Shown: positions 40,660-50,157, numbered from the stretch's first letter. The stretch: DNA of 64,000 bases from Plastoroseomonas hellenica (GCF_018129085.1 NZ_JAAGBB010000028.1:29966-93965), one strand, 5' to 3'. Notes: generated by a model not told the origin, from the sequence alone. A program made the numbers and translations.

Positions 40660-41679
40660 ATGCCGAAGATGCGTGCCGTTCAAGTCGCCCAGAAAGGCGG
40701 GCCGTTCGAGTTGGTGGAGCGGGAGCGACCGCAGCCCGGCTTCGGCGAAGTGCGCGTGCAGGTGCAGGCCTGCGGCGTCTGCCACAGCGACTGCATCGCC
40801 AAGGACGGCCTCTTCCCGACAGTCCCCTATCCGATCATCCCGGGCCACGAGGTCGCCGGCGTCATCGAAGCGGTCGGCGAGGGCGTCGTCGGCTGGCCCA
40901 TCGGCACGCGTGTCGGGGTCGGCTGGTTCGGCGGCCACTGCGGCCGATGCGAGCCTTGCCGCCGCGGCGACATGATCGCCTGCACCAATCTCCGCATCCC
41001 CGGCATCAACTGCGACGGCGGCTATGCCGAGGCGATGATCAGCCCGGCCGACGCGCTGGTGCACATTCCCGATGATCTGTCGTCCGAGGATGCGGCGCCG
41101 CTGCTCTGCGCCGGCGTCACCACCTACAACGCGCTCCGCGGCAGCGGTGCGCGTCCGGGCGATCTCGTGGCGGTCCTCGGCATCGGCGGGCTGGGTCACC
41201 TCGGCGTGCAGTTCGCGGCGAAGATGGGGTTCCGCACCGTCGCGATCGCACGCGGCGCCGACAAGGAAAGCCTCGCACGGCAGCTCGGTGCGCATATCTA
41301 TCTCGACAGCGCCGCGCAGGACGTGGCGGCGGAGCTGACCAGGCTCGGCGGCGCCAAGGCCATCCTGGCGACAGTGCCCAATGCGCAAGCCATGAGCGAG
41401 GTCATACCCGGCCTCGCCGTGCGCGGCGTCCTCATCGTCATCGGCGTGGGCGCCGAGCCGATTCAGGTCTCGGCCCTGGACCTCATTTCCGGGAGCCGTT
41501 CGGTGAAGGGGCACGCGTCCGGCACGGCCATCGATTCCGAGGACACGCTGAACTTCAGCGTGCTCAGCGGCGTGCGGCCGACCATCGAGACGATGCCGCT
41601 CGAACGTGCCGCCGAAGCCTATGACAGGATGATGCGAGCCGAGGCCAGGTTCCGCATGGTCCTGACCATGGGCCAATGA
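40660..41679 (+). CDS. Zinc-dependent alcohol dehydrogenase
   Basis: 339 residues. Catalytic zinc ligands Cys41 and His63 (GHEVAG follows) with a third Cys near 150; structural zinc loop Cys94, Cys97, Cys100, Cys108 (CGRCEPCRRGDMIAC). NAD motif VLGIGGLGHLG near 175. Resembles the AdhA/AdhP branch that oxidises primary alcohols with NAD. Under the GntR operator and followed by a Bug receptor, M20 peptidase, SDR, LLM monooxygenase and flavin reductase running the same way, though gaps of 160 and 73 bases allow internal promoters. Confidence 0.93.
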   Translation: MPKMRAVQVAQKGGPFELVERERPQPGFGEVRVQVQACGVCHSDCIAKDGLFPTVPYPIIPGHEVAGVIEAVGEGVVGWPIGTRVGVGWFGGHCGRCEPCRRGDMIACTNLRIPGINCDGGYAEAMISPADALVHIPDDLSSEDAAPLLCAGVTTYNALRGSGARPGDLVAVLGIGGLGHLGVQFAAKMGFRTVAIARGADKESLARQLGAHIYLDSAAQDVAAELTRLGGAKAILATVPNAQAMSEVIPGLAVRGVLIVIGVGAEPIQVSALDLISGSRSVKGHASGTAIDSEDTLNFSVLSGVRPTIETMPLERAAEAYDRMMRAEARFRMVLTMGQ

Positions 41680-41842
41680 GGAGCGGCGCGGCGCGCATCA
41701 TCATGCATCGCGTGCCGACCATCGCGACCGGCCGCCGCGACTGAGGCCGTCGCGCCGTCACGGCCGGGCGCCCCCGCGCCCGCCCCAGCACAAGACGAAG
41801 GGAAGCGCCGGCCACCTGTCAGGCCAGGTCAGGAGAGGCTGC

Positions 41843-42856
41843 ATGATCGAGACGAAGATGAAGCACCAGCGGCGCAGCTTTCTCGCGGGCGCCGGCGCCA
41901 GCGCTGCCTTGGTGGGCAGCGCTCCGGTGCGGCCCGCGATCGCCCAGGCGGGCCCTTACCCGAACAAGCCGATCCGGCTGGTGGTCGCTTACCCGCCGGG
42001 CAACTCATCCGACCTCGTCGCCCGGTTCGTGGCGGAGCGGATGATGCCGATCCTCGGCCAGGCGGTCATCGTCGACAACCGTGGCGGCGCCGGCGGCACC
42101 ATCGGCACGGAGCATGTCGCGCGGCAGGCGCCGGACGGCTACGCGATCGGCATCTCCAATGCAGGGCCGCTCACCATCGCGCCCGGACTCTACCAGAACC
42201 TCGCCTATGACCCGGTCCGGGACTTTACCCATGTGGCGCCGCTCGCCATCGGCTCCCACCTGTTCGTCGTGCATCCCAGCCTGCCGGTGAACACCATCCA
42301 GGACCTGATCGCCTACGCGAAGGCGCATCCGGGCCGCGTCCTCTACGGATCATCCGGGAATGGATCGACGGCGCACCTGGCCATGGCGCTCTTTGCGCAG
42401 TTGACGGGCGTCGAGCTCACGCATGTGCCGTATCGCGGCTCGTCGGCCGCCATGAACGATCTGCTGGCGGGGCGGATCACGCTGGCTTCCGACACGCTGG
42501 TCGCGACGACGGAGCTGGTTCGGACCGGCCGGCTGCGCGCCTTGGGCGTCACCTCGAAGGAGCGCTCACACTTCGTGCCGGATATCGCGCCGATCGCGGA
42601 GCAGGGCGTGCCGGATTACGATTTCTACGGCTGGATCGCGGTGATGGGGCCGGCAGGCATGCCCGAGCCGGCCGTGCAGAAGATCCATGAAGCCGTGACC
42701 GCCGTAACGCGGCAGCCCGGTTTCGAGAGCCGGATGGGCGAAATGGGCCTGTTCCCGATGCGCCACACCCGCGCGCAACTCCGGGAGTTCGTTCAGTTCG
42801 ATGTGGCGCGCTGGAGGACCGTGATCAGCACGGCCGGCATCCGGATCGAGGGCTGA
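41843..42856 (+). CDS. Bug/TctC family periplasmic solute receptor
   Basis: 337 residues. Tat-like signal (MKHQRRSFLAGAGASAALVG) with cleavage near AIAQ-AGPYPN. Ligand loops VVAYPPGNSSDLVARF and VDNRGGAGGTIGTEHVARQAPDGYA; GNSS in place of the common GGxxD is a distinctive pocket change. Second-lobe motif HVPYRGSSAAMNDLLAG. AGGAGAGG precedes the ATG. Fifth intact receptor in the window. Confidence 0.92.
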   Translation: MIETKMKHQRRSFLAGAGASAALVGSAPVRPAIAQAGPYPNKPIRLVVAYPPGNSSDLVARFVAERMMPILGQAVIVDNRGGAGGTIGTEHVARQAPDGYAIGISNAGPLTIAPGLYQNLAYDPVRDFTHVAPLAIGSHLFVVHPSLPVNTIQDLIAYAKAHPGRVLYGSSGNGSTAHLAMALFAQLTGVELTHVPYRGSSAAMNDLLAGRITLASDTLVATTELVRTGRLRALGVTSKERSHFVPDIAPIAEQGVPDYDFYGWIAVMGPAGMPEPAVQKIHEAVTAVTRQPGFESRMGEMGLFPMRHTRAQLREFVQFDVARWRTVISTAGIRIEG

Positions 42857-42929
42857 CGCGGCGCCGGCCCAGGAAACTCTGCTTCCGCCGTCAGCCGGGG
42901 CGAAGCCATCCATTGCGAAGGACCCAATC

Positions 42930-44363
42930 ATGGGCGGATCCCGTGACGCGGCGATCGAGCGGGCGCATGCCAGCTTCGATGAAGGCCGCTTCCTCGAGCG
43001 GCTGCGGCAGCTCGTCGCCGTGCCGACCGAGAGCCACCCGCCCGGGCGCAGGCCCGAGCTGGAGCATTATGCGCGCGACGTGCTGGGGCCGATGGTGGCC
43101 GGGCTGGGCTTCGAGGTGCGGCTGCTGGAGAACCCCGAGGCGCAGCATGGCCCGGTGATGCTGGCGACCCGCACCGAGCACCCCTCCCTGCCCACCATCC
43201 TGATCTATGGCCATGGTGACGTGGTGCGCGCCATGCCGGAGCTCTGGCGGAAGGACCTCGATCCCTGGACCGTCACCGTCGAAGGCGACCGCCTCTATGG
43301 ACGTGGCGTGGTGGACAACAAGGGCCAGCATCTCGTCGCCATCGAAGCGCTGGCCGCCGTCCTCGCGGAACGGGGGCGCCTCGGCTTCAACGTCAAGCTG
43401 ATGGTGGAGACGGGTGAGGAAGCGGGCTCGCCCGGGCTGCAGGAGATCCTGCGGCGGGACCGCGCGCTCTGCGCCGCCGACGTCTTCATCGCTTTCGACG
43501 GGCTGCGGCAGTCCACCACGATCCCGGAGGTGACGCTCGGCACCCGTGGCAGCGTCGCGATGGACCTGGTCGTGGCGTTGCGCGAAGGCGGCTTCCATTC
43601 CGGCCACTGGGGCGGGCTGCTGACGGATCCGGGCGTCATCCTCTCCCATGCGATCGCCAGCATTGTCTCGCAGGATGGCCGCATCCTGGTGCCCGGCTGG
43701 ACGCCGGAGGATATCCCCGCTGCGGTGCGCGCCGCCTGTGCTGCCGTCATCACCGAGGACCTGCAAGGGGCGCCGAGCGCCGATCGCGGCTGGGGCGAGC
43801 CTGGCATGACGCGCGCGGAACGCATCTTCATGTGGACCAGCGTGATCGTGCTGGCCGCGATCACCGGCGAGCCTGCGTCCCCCGTCAACGCGGTCGGCGG
43901 TTCCGCCCGCGCCCGCATTCAGGTGCGGCACACGGTAGACGTGCCGGCCGAGCGGTTGGTCCCGGCGCTCCGCGCGCATCTGGATGCGCGGGGCCTCGCC
44001 ATGGTGCAGATCCACCCGGTCACGGAGCGCCAGTATTTCCCCGCCTCCCGCACTGACCCCGAAGATGCCTGGGTGCGGCGGACGGTGCGCTCCATGGAGC
44101 GCACGGTCGGACGGCGCGCCAACATCGTGCCCAACATCGCGGCCTCCGGCCCCTCGGAGTTCTTCCGGGAGGCGCTGGGCACGCCGGTGATCTGGATCCC
44201 GCTCTCCTATGGCGGTTGCAGCCAGCACGGGCCGAACGAGCACGGGCTGGGATCCCTGTTCCGCGAGGGGCTCGGGCTCATCGCCGGGCTCTGGTGGGAT
44301 TTCGGCGCGGAGGATCCCGATCGGGCGGACGCGGCGCCGCGCGGAATGATGGCAGGGAGCTGA
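42930..44363 (+). CDS. M20 family metallopeptidase/deacylase
   Basis: 477 residues. YGHGDVV (about 93) and GRGVVDNKGQ (about 129) give the first His and bridging Asp, METGEEAGSP (about 160) the catalytic and metal Glu, FDGLR the next Asp and GGCSQHGPNEH near 435 the last His. An inserted dimerisation lid occupies about 200-320. The family splits dipeptides or N-acyl amino acids in the cytoplasm. The stop is two bases before the next SDR start. Probably cleaves an amide made or imported by this cluster. Confidence 0.92.
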   Translation: MGGSRDAAIERAHASFDEGRFLERLRQLVAVPTESHPPGRRPELEHYARDVLGPMVAGLGFEVRLLENPEAQHGPVMLATRTEHPSLPTILIYGHGDVVRAMPELWRKDLDPWTVTVEGDRLYGRGVVDNKGQHLVAIEALAAVLAERGRLGFNVKLMVETGEEAGSPGLQEILRRDRALCAADVFIAFDGLRQSTTIPEVTLGTRGSVAMDLVVALREGGFHSGHWGGLLTDPGVILSHAIASIVSQDGRILVPGWTPEDIPAAVRAACAAVITEDLQGAPSADRGWGEPGMTRAERIFMWTSVIVLAAITGEPASPVNAVGGSARARIQVRHTVDVPAERLVPALRAHLDARGLAMVQIHPVTERQYFPASRTDPEDAWVRRTVRSMERTVGRRANIVPNIAASGPSEFFREALGTPVIWIPLSYGGCSQHGPNEHGLGSLFREGLGLIAGLWWDFGAEDPDRADAAPRGMMAGS

Positions 44364-44365
44364 GC

Positions 44366-45121
44366 ATGGATTTCACGGGAATCTCCGTGGCCGTCACCGG
44401 GGCTGGTGTCGGCTTCGGGCGTGCCATCGCGCAGCGCTTCGCGCGGCATGGCGCGACGGTCTTCGCCACGGACGTGAATGCCGAAGGCCTGGAGGAAACG
44501 GCCGACGGCTTCGACGCAGTCCACACCAGGGTTCTGGACCTCACCGACCGTGCGGCCGTGGCGGACTGGGTGGCCGCCGTCGAGGCCCGCGCGAACGGCA
44601 GCATCGACGTCCTCGTCAACAATGCCGGCGGTCCGGTGGGACGTCGCTACCGGCCCATCGAGGAGACCGCCTTCGAGGATTGGGAGGCGATCCTTCGCAT
44701 CAACCTCGATGCGGTGTTCGCCGTGACGCGTGCCGCCGCGACCGGGATGAAGCGCGCCGGACGCGGCAGGATCATCAACGTGAGTTCGGGCGCGGGGCTG
44801 CGGGCCTCGCGCACCGGTCTGCTGGCCTATACCAGCGCGAAGCACGCGGTCGTCGGGCTGACGCGGCAACTGGCGCAGGAATTCGGGCCGTCCGGCATCA
44901 CCGTCAATGCGATCGCGCCGGGCTTCTTCCCCATCTCTCCCGACGCGCAGCGGCAATGGGACGGATATGGCGCTGAAGGTCAGCAACGCCTCCTGGACGG
45001 CCTGGCATTGCGACGCCTCGGCACGGCCGACGATATCGCGAAGGCCGTCACCTTCTTCGCGTCCGATCTGGCCGACTACGTCACCGGCCAGATCCTTCCC
45101 GTCAACGGCGGATCCTTCTGA
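44366..45121 (+). CDS. SDR family oxidoreductase
   Basis: 251 residues. TGAGVGFG (11-18), NNAGG (85-89), catalytic Ser140/141, Tyr155 and Lys159 (YTSAK), and the end GQILPVNGG. Asp35 or so after the second strand (FATDVN) suggests NAD preference. AGGGAGC precedes the ATG, immediately after the M20 stop. Placed between a peptidase and a flavin monooxygenase, it could oxidise an alcohol intermediate. Confidence 0.92.
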   Translation: MDFTGISVAVTGAGVGFGRAIAQRFARHGATVFATDVNAEGLEETADGFDAVHTRVLDLTDRAAVADWVAAVEARANGSIDVLVNNAGGPVGRRYRPIEETAFEDWEAILRINLDAVFAVTRAAATGMKRAGRGRIINVSSGAGLRASRTGLLAYTSAKHAVVGLTRQLAQEFGPSGITVNAIAPGFFPISPDAQRQWDGYGAEGQQRLLDGLALRRLGTADDIAKAVTFFASDLADYVTGQILPVNGGSF

Positions 45122-45187
45122 ACGGCGGTGGGGCGCGCCGCCGCGCCCGCCGGCCGACATTCCCCTACGCAGTCCGGGAGCAGCGAC

Positions 45188-46318
45188 ATGTCGTATTTCA
45201 ACTCGACGACCACGCCCAGCAGGAAGCCACGGAAGCGGGACGGCTCCATGCGTTTCGGCCTGTTCTGGCCGAAGGCGAAGACCATGCTGCCCTCGGCGAA
45301 GATGGCAGCGCTCAATCCCGATCCGCTCGATCTCGAGAATCACCTCGCCCTCGCCAGGGCCTGCGAGAGCGCCGCCCTCGATTTCATCCTGCTCGGCGAC
45401 GGCTATGCGCCGAGCTCCGAGGAAGGATCGTTGATCGGCTTCCAGGATCCGTCGATGCACGCGATCATCCTGGCCGCGCCGATCATCATGGCGACCCGGC
45501 ATCTGGGCGTCATCACGACGATGCATACGCCCTTCCTGCCTCCGGCGCAGATCGCCCGCTTCGGCTCCCATCTGGACTGGCTGAGCGGCGGGCGTTGGGG
45601 TTGGAACATCGTCAACGGCTATCGCGACTACGAGGCCAGCCTCTTCGGCATCGACACACTCCCCGATGGCGCGACGCAGTATGACGCCTGCGAGGAGGCG
45701 CTGCAGATCATCGAGGCGATCTGGCGCGGCGACGGCCCGGTGGATTTCGCCGGAAAGCATTACCGTGTGCGCGGCAAGATGCGCGGGCCCTTTCCCCAGG
45801 GGCGACCGGCCCTGGTCTGCGCCGCGGCATCCGAGCGCGGACGCCGCTTTACGGCGCAGCATTGCGACTTCCTGTTCGCCTCGCCACCATCGCTGGCCGA
45901 CCTTCCCGCGGTGCGGACGTCGATCGACGCGTATGCCGCGGCCGCCGGACGCAAATCGGCGCCGGAGATCCTGGTCGTCGCGGACCTGCTGATCCGCGAT
46001 GAGCCGGGCGAAGGAACGGCGCTGATGGAAGATCTGATGGGGAGCATGGTTGGCGAAGCCGGCCAACGCTGGATGGGACAGATGGCCAGGCTCCGCCGGA
46101 CCGAGGGCAGTCCCGGCGTCTTTCCGGCCTTCGCGGGCACGCCGGCCGAGGTGGTCGATCAGATCCTGGCAGCGCGCGAGCAATGGGGCCTCAACGGGGT
46201 GCTGTTCCGGCTGCCGCTCTGGTCCGCGGAGGAGATGCTGCGGGTGAAGCCGGTGTTGGAGCTGCTGGCCAAGACTGGCGTCTGGGTGCAGCCGGAGGCG
46301 CGCGGCCATTCCTGGTAG
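45188..46318 (+). CDS. LLM class flavin-dependent monooxygenase
   Basis: 376 residues. Luciferase-like TIM barrel: MRFGLFWPKAK at the first strand, LGVITTMHTPFLPP, WLSGGRWGWNIVNGYRDYEASLFG and QYDACEEALQIIEAIW. This resembles the RutA/SfnG/NtaA group, which uses FMNH2 and oxygen to oxygenate sulfones, aminopolycarboxylates or pyrimidine-like rings. The reductant would come from the flavin reductase 26 bases downstream. GGGAGC precedes the ATG. Substrate not determinable. Confidence 0.9.
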   Translation: MSYFNSTTTPSRKPRKRDGSMRFGLFWPKAKTMLPSAKMAALNPDPLDLENHLALARACESAALDFILLGDGYAPSSEEGSLIGFQDPSMHAIILAAPIIMATRHLGVITTMHTPFLPPAQIARFGSHLDWLSGGRWGWNIVNGYRDYEASLFGIDTLPDGATQYDACEEALQIIEAIWRGDGPVDFAGKHYRVRGKMRGPFPQGRPALVCAAASERGRRFTAQHCDFLFASPPSLADLPAVRTSIDAYAAAAGRKSAPEILVVADLLIRDEPGEGTALMEDLMGSMVGEAGQRWMGQMARLRRTEGSPGVFPAFAGTPAEVVDQILAAREQWGLNGVLFRLPLWSAEEMLRVKPVLELLAKTGVWVQPEARGHSW

Positions 46319-46344
46319 CCGGTGGGACGAGGGCGGAGGACGGC

Positions 46345-46857
46345 ATGGACGTCGGGGACAAGGGCGAAGCCCAGGCGCTGCAGGCGGGCTTCCGGCTGGC
46401 GATGCGCCAGCTCGCGGGTGGCGTGTGCGCCATCACCGTGGGCGTCGACGAGGATCGGGGCGGGCTGGTGGCCACATCCGTGACCTCCCTTTCCGTCGAT
46501 CCGCCTGCTCTTCTCGTCTGCGTCAACCGTTCGGCATCGGCTTGGCCGCTCATCCGGCGTCACCGCCATTTCGGCGTCAGCCTGCTGGCTCGGCGGCATC
46601 TCCTCTTCGCGCGCCGCTTTTCCGGACAGGATGGCGCGCAAGGCGCTGCCCGCTATGAGAATGCTGCGTGGGAGACGGCGGAGACCGGCGCACCGCTGCT
46701 CGCGGATGCGATCGTCGCCTTCGACTGCCAGGTGGAGGAGCTGATCGAGCGTCACTCGCATGGCATCGTCATCGGTCGCGTACGCAGCATCACGCCGGTG
46801 CGGGAGGCGGAGGTGCTGGTCTATCTTCGCGGCAAGTATGCCGGTGTCGATGTCTAG
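46345..46857 (+). CDS. NAD(P)H:flavin oxidoreductase (HpaC/flavin reductase domain)
   Basis: 170 residues, usual length for the family. FRLAMRQLAGGVCAITV (16-32), VATSVTSLSVDPPALLVCVNR (FMN site, about 43-63), FGVSLLA and HSHGIVIGRV mark the flavin-reductase split barrel. It makes free FMNH2 for a partner monooxygenase. GGCGGAGGA lies before the ATG. Last gene of the rightward set and convergent with the IclR gene. It may serve both LLM monooxygenases in the window, since the second has no reductase beside it. Confidence 0.92.
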   Translation: MDVGDKGEAQALQAGFRLAMRQLAGGVCAITVGVDEDRGGLVATSVTSLSVDPPALLVCVNRSASAWPLIRRHRHFGVSLLARRHLLFARRFSGQDGAQGAARYENAAWETAETGAPLLADAIVAFDCQVEELIERHSHGIVIGRVRSITPVREAEVLVYLRGKYAGVDV

Positions 46858-46903
46858 AGAGGCGGGCAGGAGAGATGCCGGCGCGCCCGTGCCCCGGGGA
46901 GCG

Positions 46904-47695
46904 TCATCCGCTCAATGCCTTCGCGGTCTCGATGGCCAATGGCGCCATGCGCTTCTGAAACGCCTCGGGCTCCCATTCGGAGAGGGAGCCCGCGATATGG
47001 ATGGCCCCGACCGGCTGGCCGCTGCGGTTGGTGATGGCTGCGGCCAGGACGATCTCACCAAGGAGCCTCTCCTCCAGAGCCAGGGCGTAGCCGATCGAGC
47101 GCGCCTCGGCGATCTTCCTGCGCAGGCCGGGAAGATCCGTGATGCTTTTGGGCGTGAGAGGCTGGCGGTCGGAGCGCGCCAGCACATCCTCCACACTGGC
47201 GTCATCCATCTGCGCCAGCATCGCCCGACCACCGGAGGAGCAGAAGGTCGGCAGCCTGCGACCGACCAGCGTGGCGATGAAATTCTCGCGTTTGCTCTGC
47301 AGGCGCACGGCATAGATGATGGTGAGATCGTCGGGCAGGCTGAGATCCACGCGTTCCTGTGTCGCCCGCCGCAACTCCATGAGCGGCGTCGTGGCGCGCT
47401 GCACCAGCGGATGCATGCGCAGAAAATCAAAGGAACGGTCGAGCAGGCGCAGGCCGGGAACATGGCCGCGCCCCAGCTCGTCGAATTCCAGATAGCCCAG
47501 ATGACGCAGCGTGTAGCAGAGCCGTTGCGCGCCGCTCCGGTCCATCCCCGTAGCGGCGGCGATCTCCGCGAGCGAGAGCGGCTGCGGATGCCGCGCGAAG
47601 GCTTCGAGAACGCGAAACGCCTTGTCGACCGCCTGAATGAACAGGCGCGGATCCGGGCCCGACGGCACATCGGCCGGCTCGATTGCCTTTGACAT
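46904..47695 (-). CDS. IclR family transcriptional regulator
   Basis: 263 residues. Winged helix (AVDKAFRVLEAFARHPQPLSLAEIAAATGMDRSGAQRL, split over about 22-59) and effector domain (FCSSGGRAMLAQ; IGYALALEERLLGEIVLAAAI). A ribosome site GGAGG is present but 11-12 bases from the ATG. Divergent from the SDR-headed operon; a 7-bp perfect inverted repeat lies in between. It is only distantly similar to the other IclR protein in the window. Confidence 0.92.
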   Translation of the reverse strand: MSKAIEPADVPSGPDPRLFIQAVDKAFRVLEAFARHPQPLSLAEIAAATGMDRSGAQRLCYTLRHLGYLEFDELGRGHVPGLRLLDRSFDFLRMHPLVQRATTPLMELRRATQERVDLSLPDDLTIIYAVRLQSKRENFIATLVGRRLPTFCSSGGRAMLAQMDDASVEDVLARSDRQPLTPKSITDLPGLRRKIAEARSIGYALALEERLLGEIVLAAAITNRSGQPVGAIHIAGSLSEWEPEAFQKRMAPLAIETAKALSG

Positions 47696-47731
47696 GGCCC
47701 GGGAATCCTCCTTAGATATTCTCAATGCAGT

Positions 47732-47750
47732 TGTATTGAACAACAATACA
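47732..47750. promoter_or_regulatory. TGTATTG-N5-CAATACA operator candidate
   Basis: Perfect 7-bp arms around AACAA, 37 bases from both the iclR start and the SDR start. The A+T-rich dyad between a divergent IclR gene and its neighbour operon is the textbook position for an IclR operator. Confidence 0.65.
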
Positions 47751-47787
47751 CACGCGCCGGCAAGCGCCGCGCTGAGGGAGTTCCGAT

Positions 47788-48552
47788 ATGGACGGGGGTC
47801 GCTTCGAGGGCCGCGTTGCTGTCGTGACCGGCGCGGCCTCGGGTCTGGGCCGGGACACGGCGATCGGCCTCGCCCGGCAGGGGGCGCGCGTCGTCCTCTT
47901 CGACCGGGACCGGTCCGGGCTCGACGCCACGGCGCAGCACTGCGGGACCGCCATCTGCATCCAGGGCGATGTCACGGACGCAGCCTCCCTGGCGCGGCTG
48001 GCCGAAGCTGCCGCGGCGATCGGCCCGCTGACGCTGCTGGCAACCGCGGCGGGCGTCATCGGCGCCACGAAGCCGCTGACCGCCCTGGAAGAGGAAGAGT
48101 GGGACAGGCTCTTTGACATCAACACCAAGGGCACCTGGCTGACATTGCGTGCCCTGCTCCCGCTCATGCTGGGGGCCGGCGGCGGCGGCATCGTGACCTT
48201 CGCCTCCGCGGCAGGCCTCACCGGCTCGCCCTCGCTGCCCGCCTATTCAGCCAGCAAGGCCGCCGTGGTGATGATGAGCCGCAGCCTCGCGTTGACCCAT
48301 GCGCGCGATGGGATCCGCATCAACTGCGTCTGCCCCGGCTCGATCGAGACACCGATGCTGGAGGAAGTCTTTGCCGTCACCGGAAGCGCCGAGGCGCGGG
48401 CAGCGCGCGAGGCCGAGTTCCTGCAGCGCCATCCCCTCGGCCGCTTCGGCAAGCCGGCGGATGTGACGGCCGCGGTGCTGTTCCTGCTGAGCGACGAGGC
48501 GGCGTTCATCACCGGCGTCGCCCTTCCTGTCGATGGAGGCCGTCTTGCCTGA
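47788..48552 (+). CDS. SDR family oxidoreductase
   Basis: 254 residues. TGAASGLG (14-21), Asp39 for NAD, catalytic Ser140, Tyr153 and Lys157 (YSASK). The usual NNAG is ATAAG, a mild deviation. GVALPVDGG closes the protein. First gene of the operon under the TGTATTG operator; the next SDR begins 20 bases before its stop. Two different SDRs in tandem suggest two successive alcohol/ketone steps or a heteromer. Confidence 0.92.
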   Translation: MDGGRFEGRVAVVTGAASGLGRDTAIGLARQGARVVLFDRDRSGLDATAQHCGTAICIQGDVTDAASLARLAEAAAAIGPLTLLATAAGVIGATKPLTALEEEEWDRLFDINTKGTWLTLRALLPLMLGAGGGGIVTFASAAGLTGSPSLPAYSASKAAVVMMSRSLALTHARDGIRINCVCPGSIETPMLEEVFAVTGSAEARAAREAEFLQRHPLGRFGKPADVTAAVLFLLSDEAAFITGVALPVDGGRLA

Positions 48553-49324
48553 CCCGCAGCGCCTGATCGGGCGCGTCGCCATCGTCACCGGAGCAGCGCG
48601 CGGCATCGGCGCCGCGACGGCACGCCGCCTGGCCGCGGAAGGCGCGAAGCTCCTGCTGGCCGATCGCCTGCCCGACATCTTCGCCACTGCGGCGGAGATC
48701 GGCGCGCAGGCGATCGCACTGGACATCGCGGCGAAGGATGCGGGACAGCTTCTGTCCCGTGCCGCGCTCGACGCGTTCGGACGCATCGACATCCTGATGA
48801 ACAATGCGGGGATCGGCGGCTCGAAGTCGCTGGCGGACTCCGATGACGATCTCATCGATCGCTTCATCGACACGAATCTCAAGGCCGTTCTGCGCATCAC
48901 GCGCGATGTCGCGCCGCATCTGACGCGGCCGGGCGGGCGGATCATCAACATCTCCTCCACCCTCGCACTCGCCGGTTATCCGGGCACCACGGCCTATGCC
49001 GTGGCCAAGGCGGGCGTGGCGCAGTTCACCCGCCAGCTCGCTGCCGAGCTCGGGCCCGAGGGCATTCTCGTCAACGCCATCGCGCCCGGGGTCATCGAGA
49101 CGCCGATGACCGAGAAGCACCTGACGAAGCCCTACTACATCAAGGCCATCGTGGAACCGACGCCGCTGCGCCGTGCGGGCAGGCCGGAGGAGATCGCGTC
49201 GGTGGCTGCCTTCCTCGCCTCGGAGGATGCGTCCTTCGTGACGGGGCAGGTCATCGTGGTGGATGGCGGGTGGCTCACTGCCCGCAACCCGCCGCGCGAA
49301 CCCGGTGAGGAGGTCATGGGATGA
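48533..49324 (+). CDS. SDR family oxidoreductase
   Basis: 263 residues. TGAARGIG (19-26), NNAG (90-93), Ser141/142, Tyr155, Lys159 (YAVAK) and VTGQVIVVDGG. The ATG overlaps the previous gene; an alternative TTG 12 bases later would still overlap. The end overlaps the next start as ATGA. Similar in size to the preceding SDR but not a close copy. Confidence 0.92.
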   Translation: MEAVLPDPQRLIGRVAIVTGAARGIGAATARRLAAEGAKLLLADRLPDIFATAAEIGAQAIALDIAAKDAGQLLSRAALDAFGRIDILMNNAGIGGSKSLADSDDDLIDRFIDTNLKAVLRITRDVAPHLTRPGGRIINISSTLALAGYPGTTAYAVAKAGVAQFTRQLAAELGPEGILVNAIAPGVIETPMTEKHLTKPYYIKAIVEPTPLRRAGRPEEIASVAAFLASEDASFVTGQVIVVDGGWLTARNPPREPGEEVMG

Positions 49325-50151
49325 TCGACAAGCGCGTGAACTGGCCCGGCGGTGCGCGCATCGCCGTGATGCTGACCTTCGATTTCGACGCGGAGACGCT
49401 GTGGCTCTCCCGCGATCCCGCCAATGCGCGCCGGCCCGGCACGCTGAGCCAGGGCACCTACGGCGCCAAGGTGGGCGTCCCCAGGATCCTGGAGACGCTG
49501 CAGGAGGCGAACCTCAAGGCAACCTTCTTCATCCCCGGCTGGACGGTGGAGAACCACACCCAGCGCTGCGAGATGATCGTCGCCGAGGGTCATGAGGTGG
49601 CTCATCACAGCTACTCCCATAGCTGGATCGATCCCGATTTCCCCGAGCAGGAGGTCGAGGAGATGGAGCGCGGGCTCGACGCGCTGAAGCGCGTGCTGGG
49701 CGTGGTGCCGAAGGGCTATCGCTCACCTGCCGGCGAGACCAGCGACAACCTGATCCGCCTGCTGAACCAGCACGATTTCCTCTACGACAGCTCTTTGCTG
49801 GATGATGTCGTGCCCTACCGCATGGCCGCACCCGGTGGTGGCAAGGGCCCGGTGGAACTGCCCTGGCACTGGAGCACGGACGACGCGCCGCACGCGCTGT
49901 TCTCCATCAAGTCGCCGCGGCCGATCTTCCCCAACAGCCACATTCTGCAGGTCTTCCAGGACGAGTTCCGCGAACTCTATCGCTGGGGCGGCCTCTACAA
50001 CCTGGTCATGCACCCGCAGGTGACGGGCCGGCCCAGCCGGATCGCGCTGCTGCGCGAGATGATCGCCTTCATCCAATCCTTCCCGAACGTCTGGTTCGCC
50101 ACCGGCACCGAAGTCGCGAAGGCCTGGATCGCCACGCATGAGGAGGCCTGA
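49321..50151 (+). CDS. NodB-fold hydrolase (polysaccharide deacetylase family), imidase-like
   Basis: 276 residues, no signal peptide. Metal motif TFDFDAE (19-25, Asp23), then His96 and His100 (HHSYSH), and RSPAGE near 134. The lack of a signal and the setting between dehydrogenases and an amidase argue against cell-wall deacetylation. Cytoplasmic members of this family include allantoinase PuuE and cyclic imide hydrolase, which open cyclic amides or imides. I infer such a ring-opening role, making the substrate for the amidase 6 bases downstream. Confidence 0.88.
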   Translation: MIDKRVNWPGGARIAVMLTFDFDAETLWLSRDPANARRPGTLSQGTYGAKVGVPRILETLQEANLKATFFIPGWTVENHTQRCEMIVAEGHEVAHHSYSHSWIDPDFPEQEVEEMERGLDALKRVLGVVPKGYRSPAGETSDNLIRLLNQHDFLYDSSLLDDVVPYRMAAPGGGKGPVELPWHWSTDDAPHALFSIKSPRPIFPNSHILQVFQDEFRELYRWGGLYNLVMHPQVTGRPSRIALLREMIAFIQSFPNVWFATGTEVAKAWIATHEEA

Positions 50152-50157
50152 GGCGCG

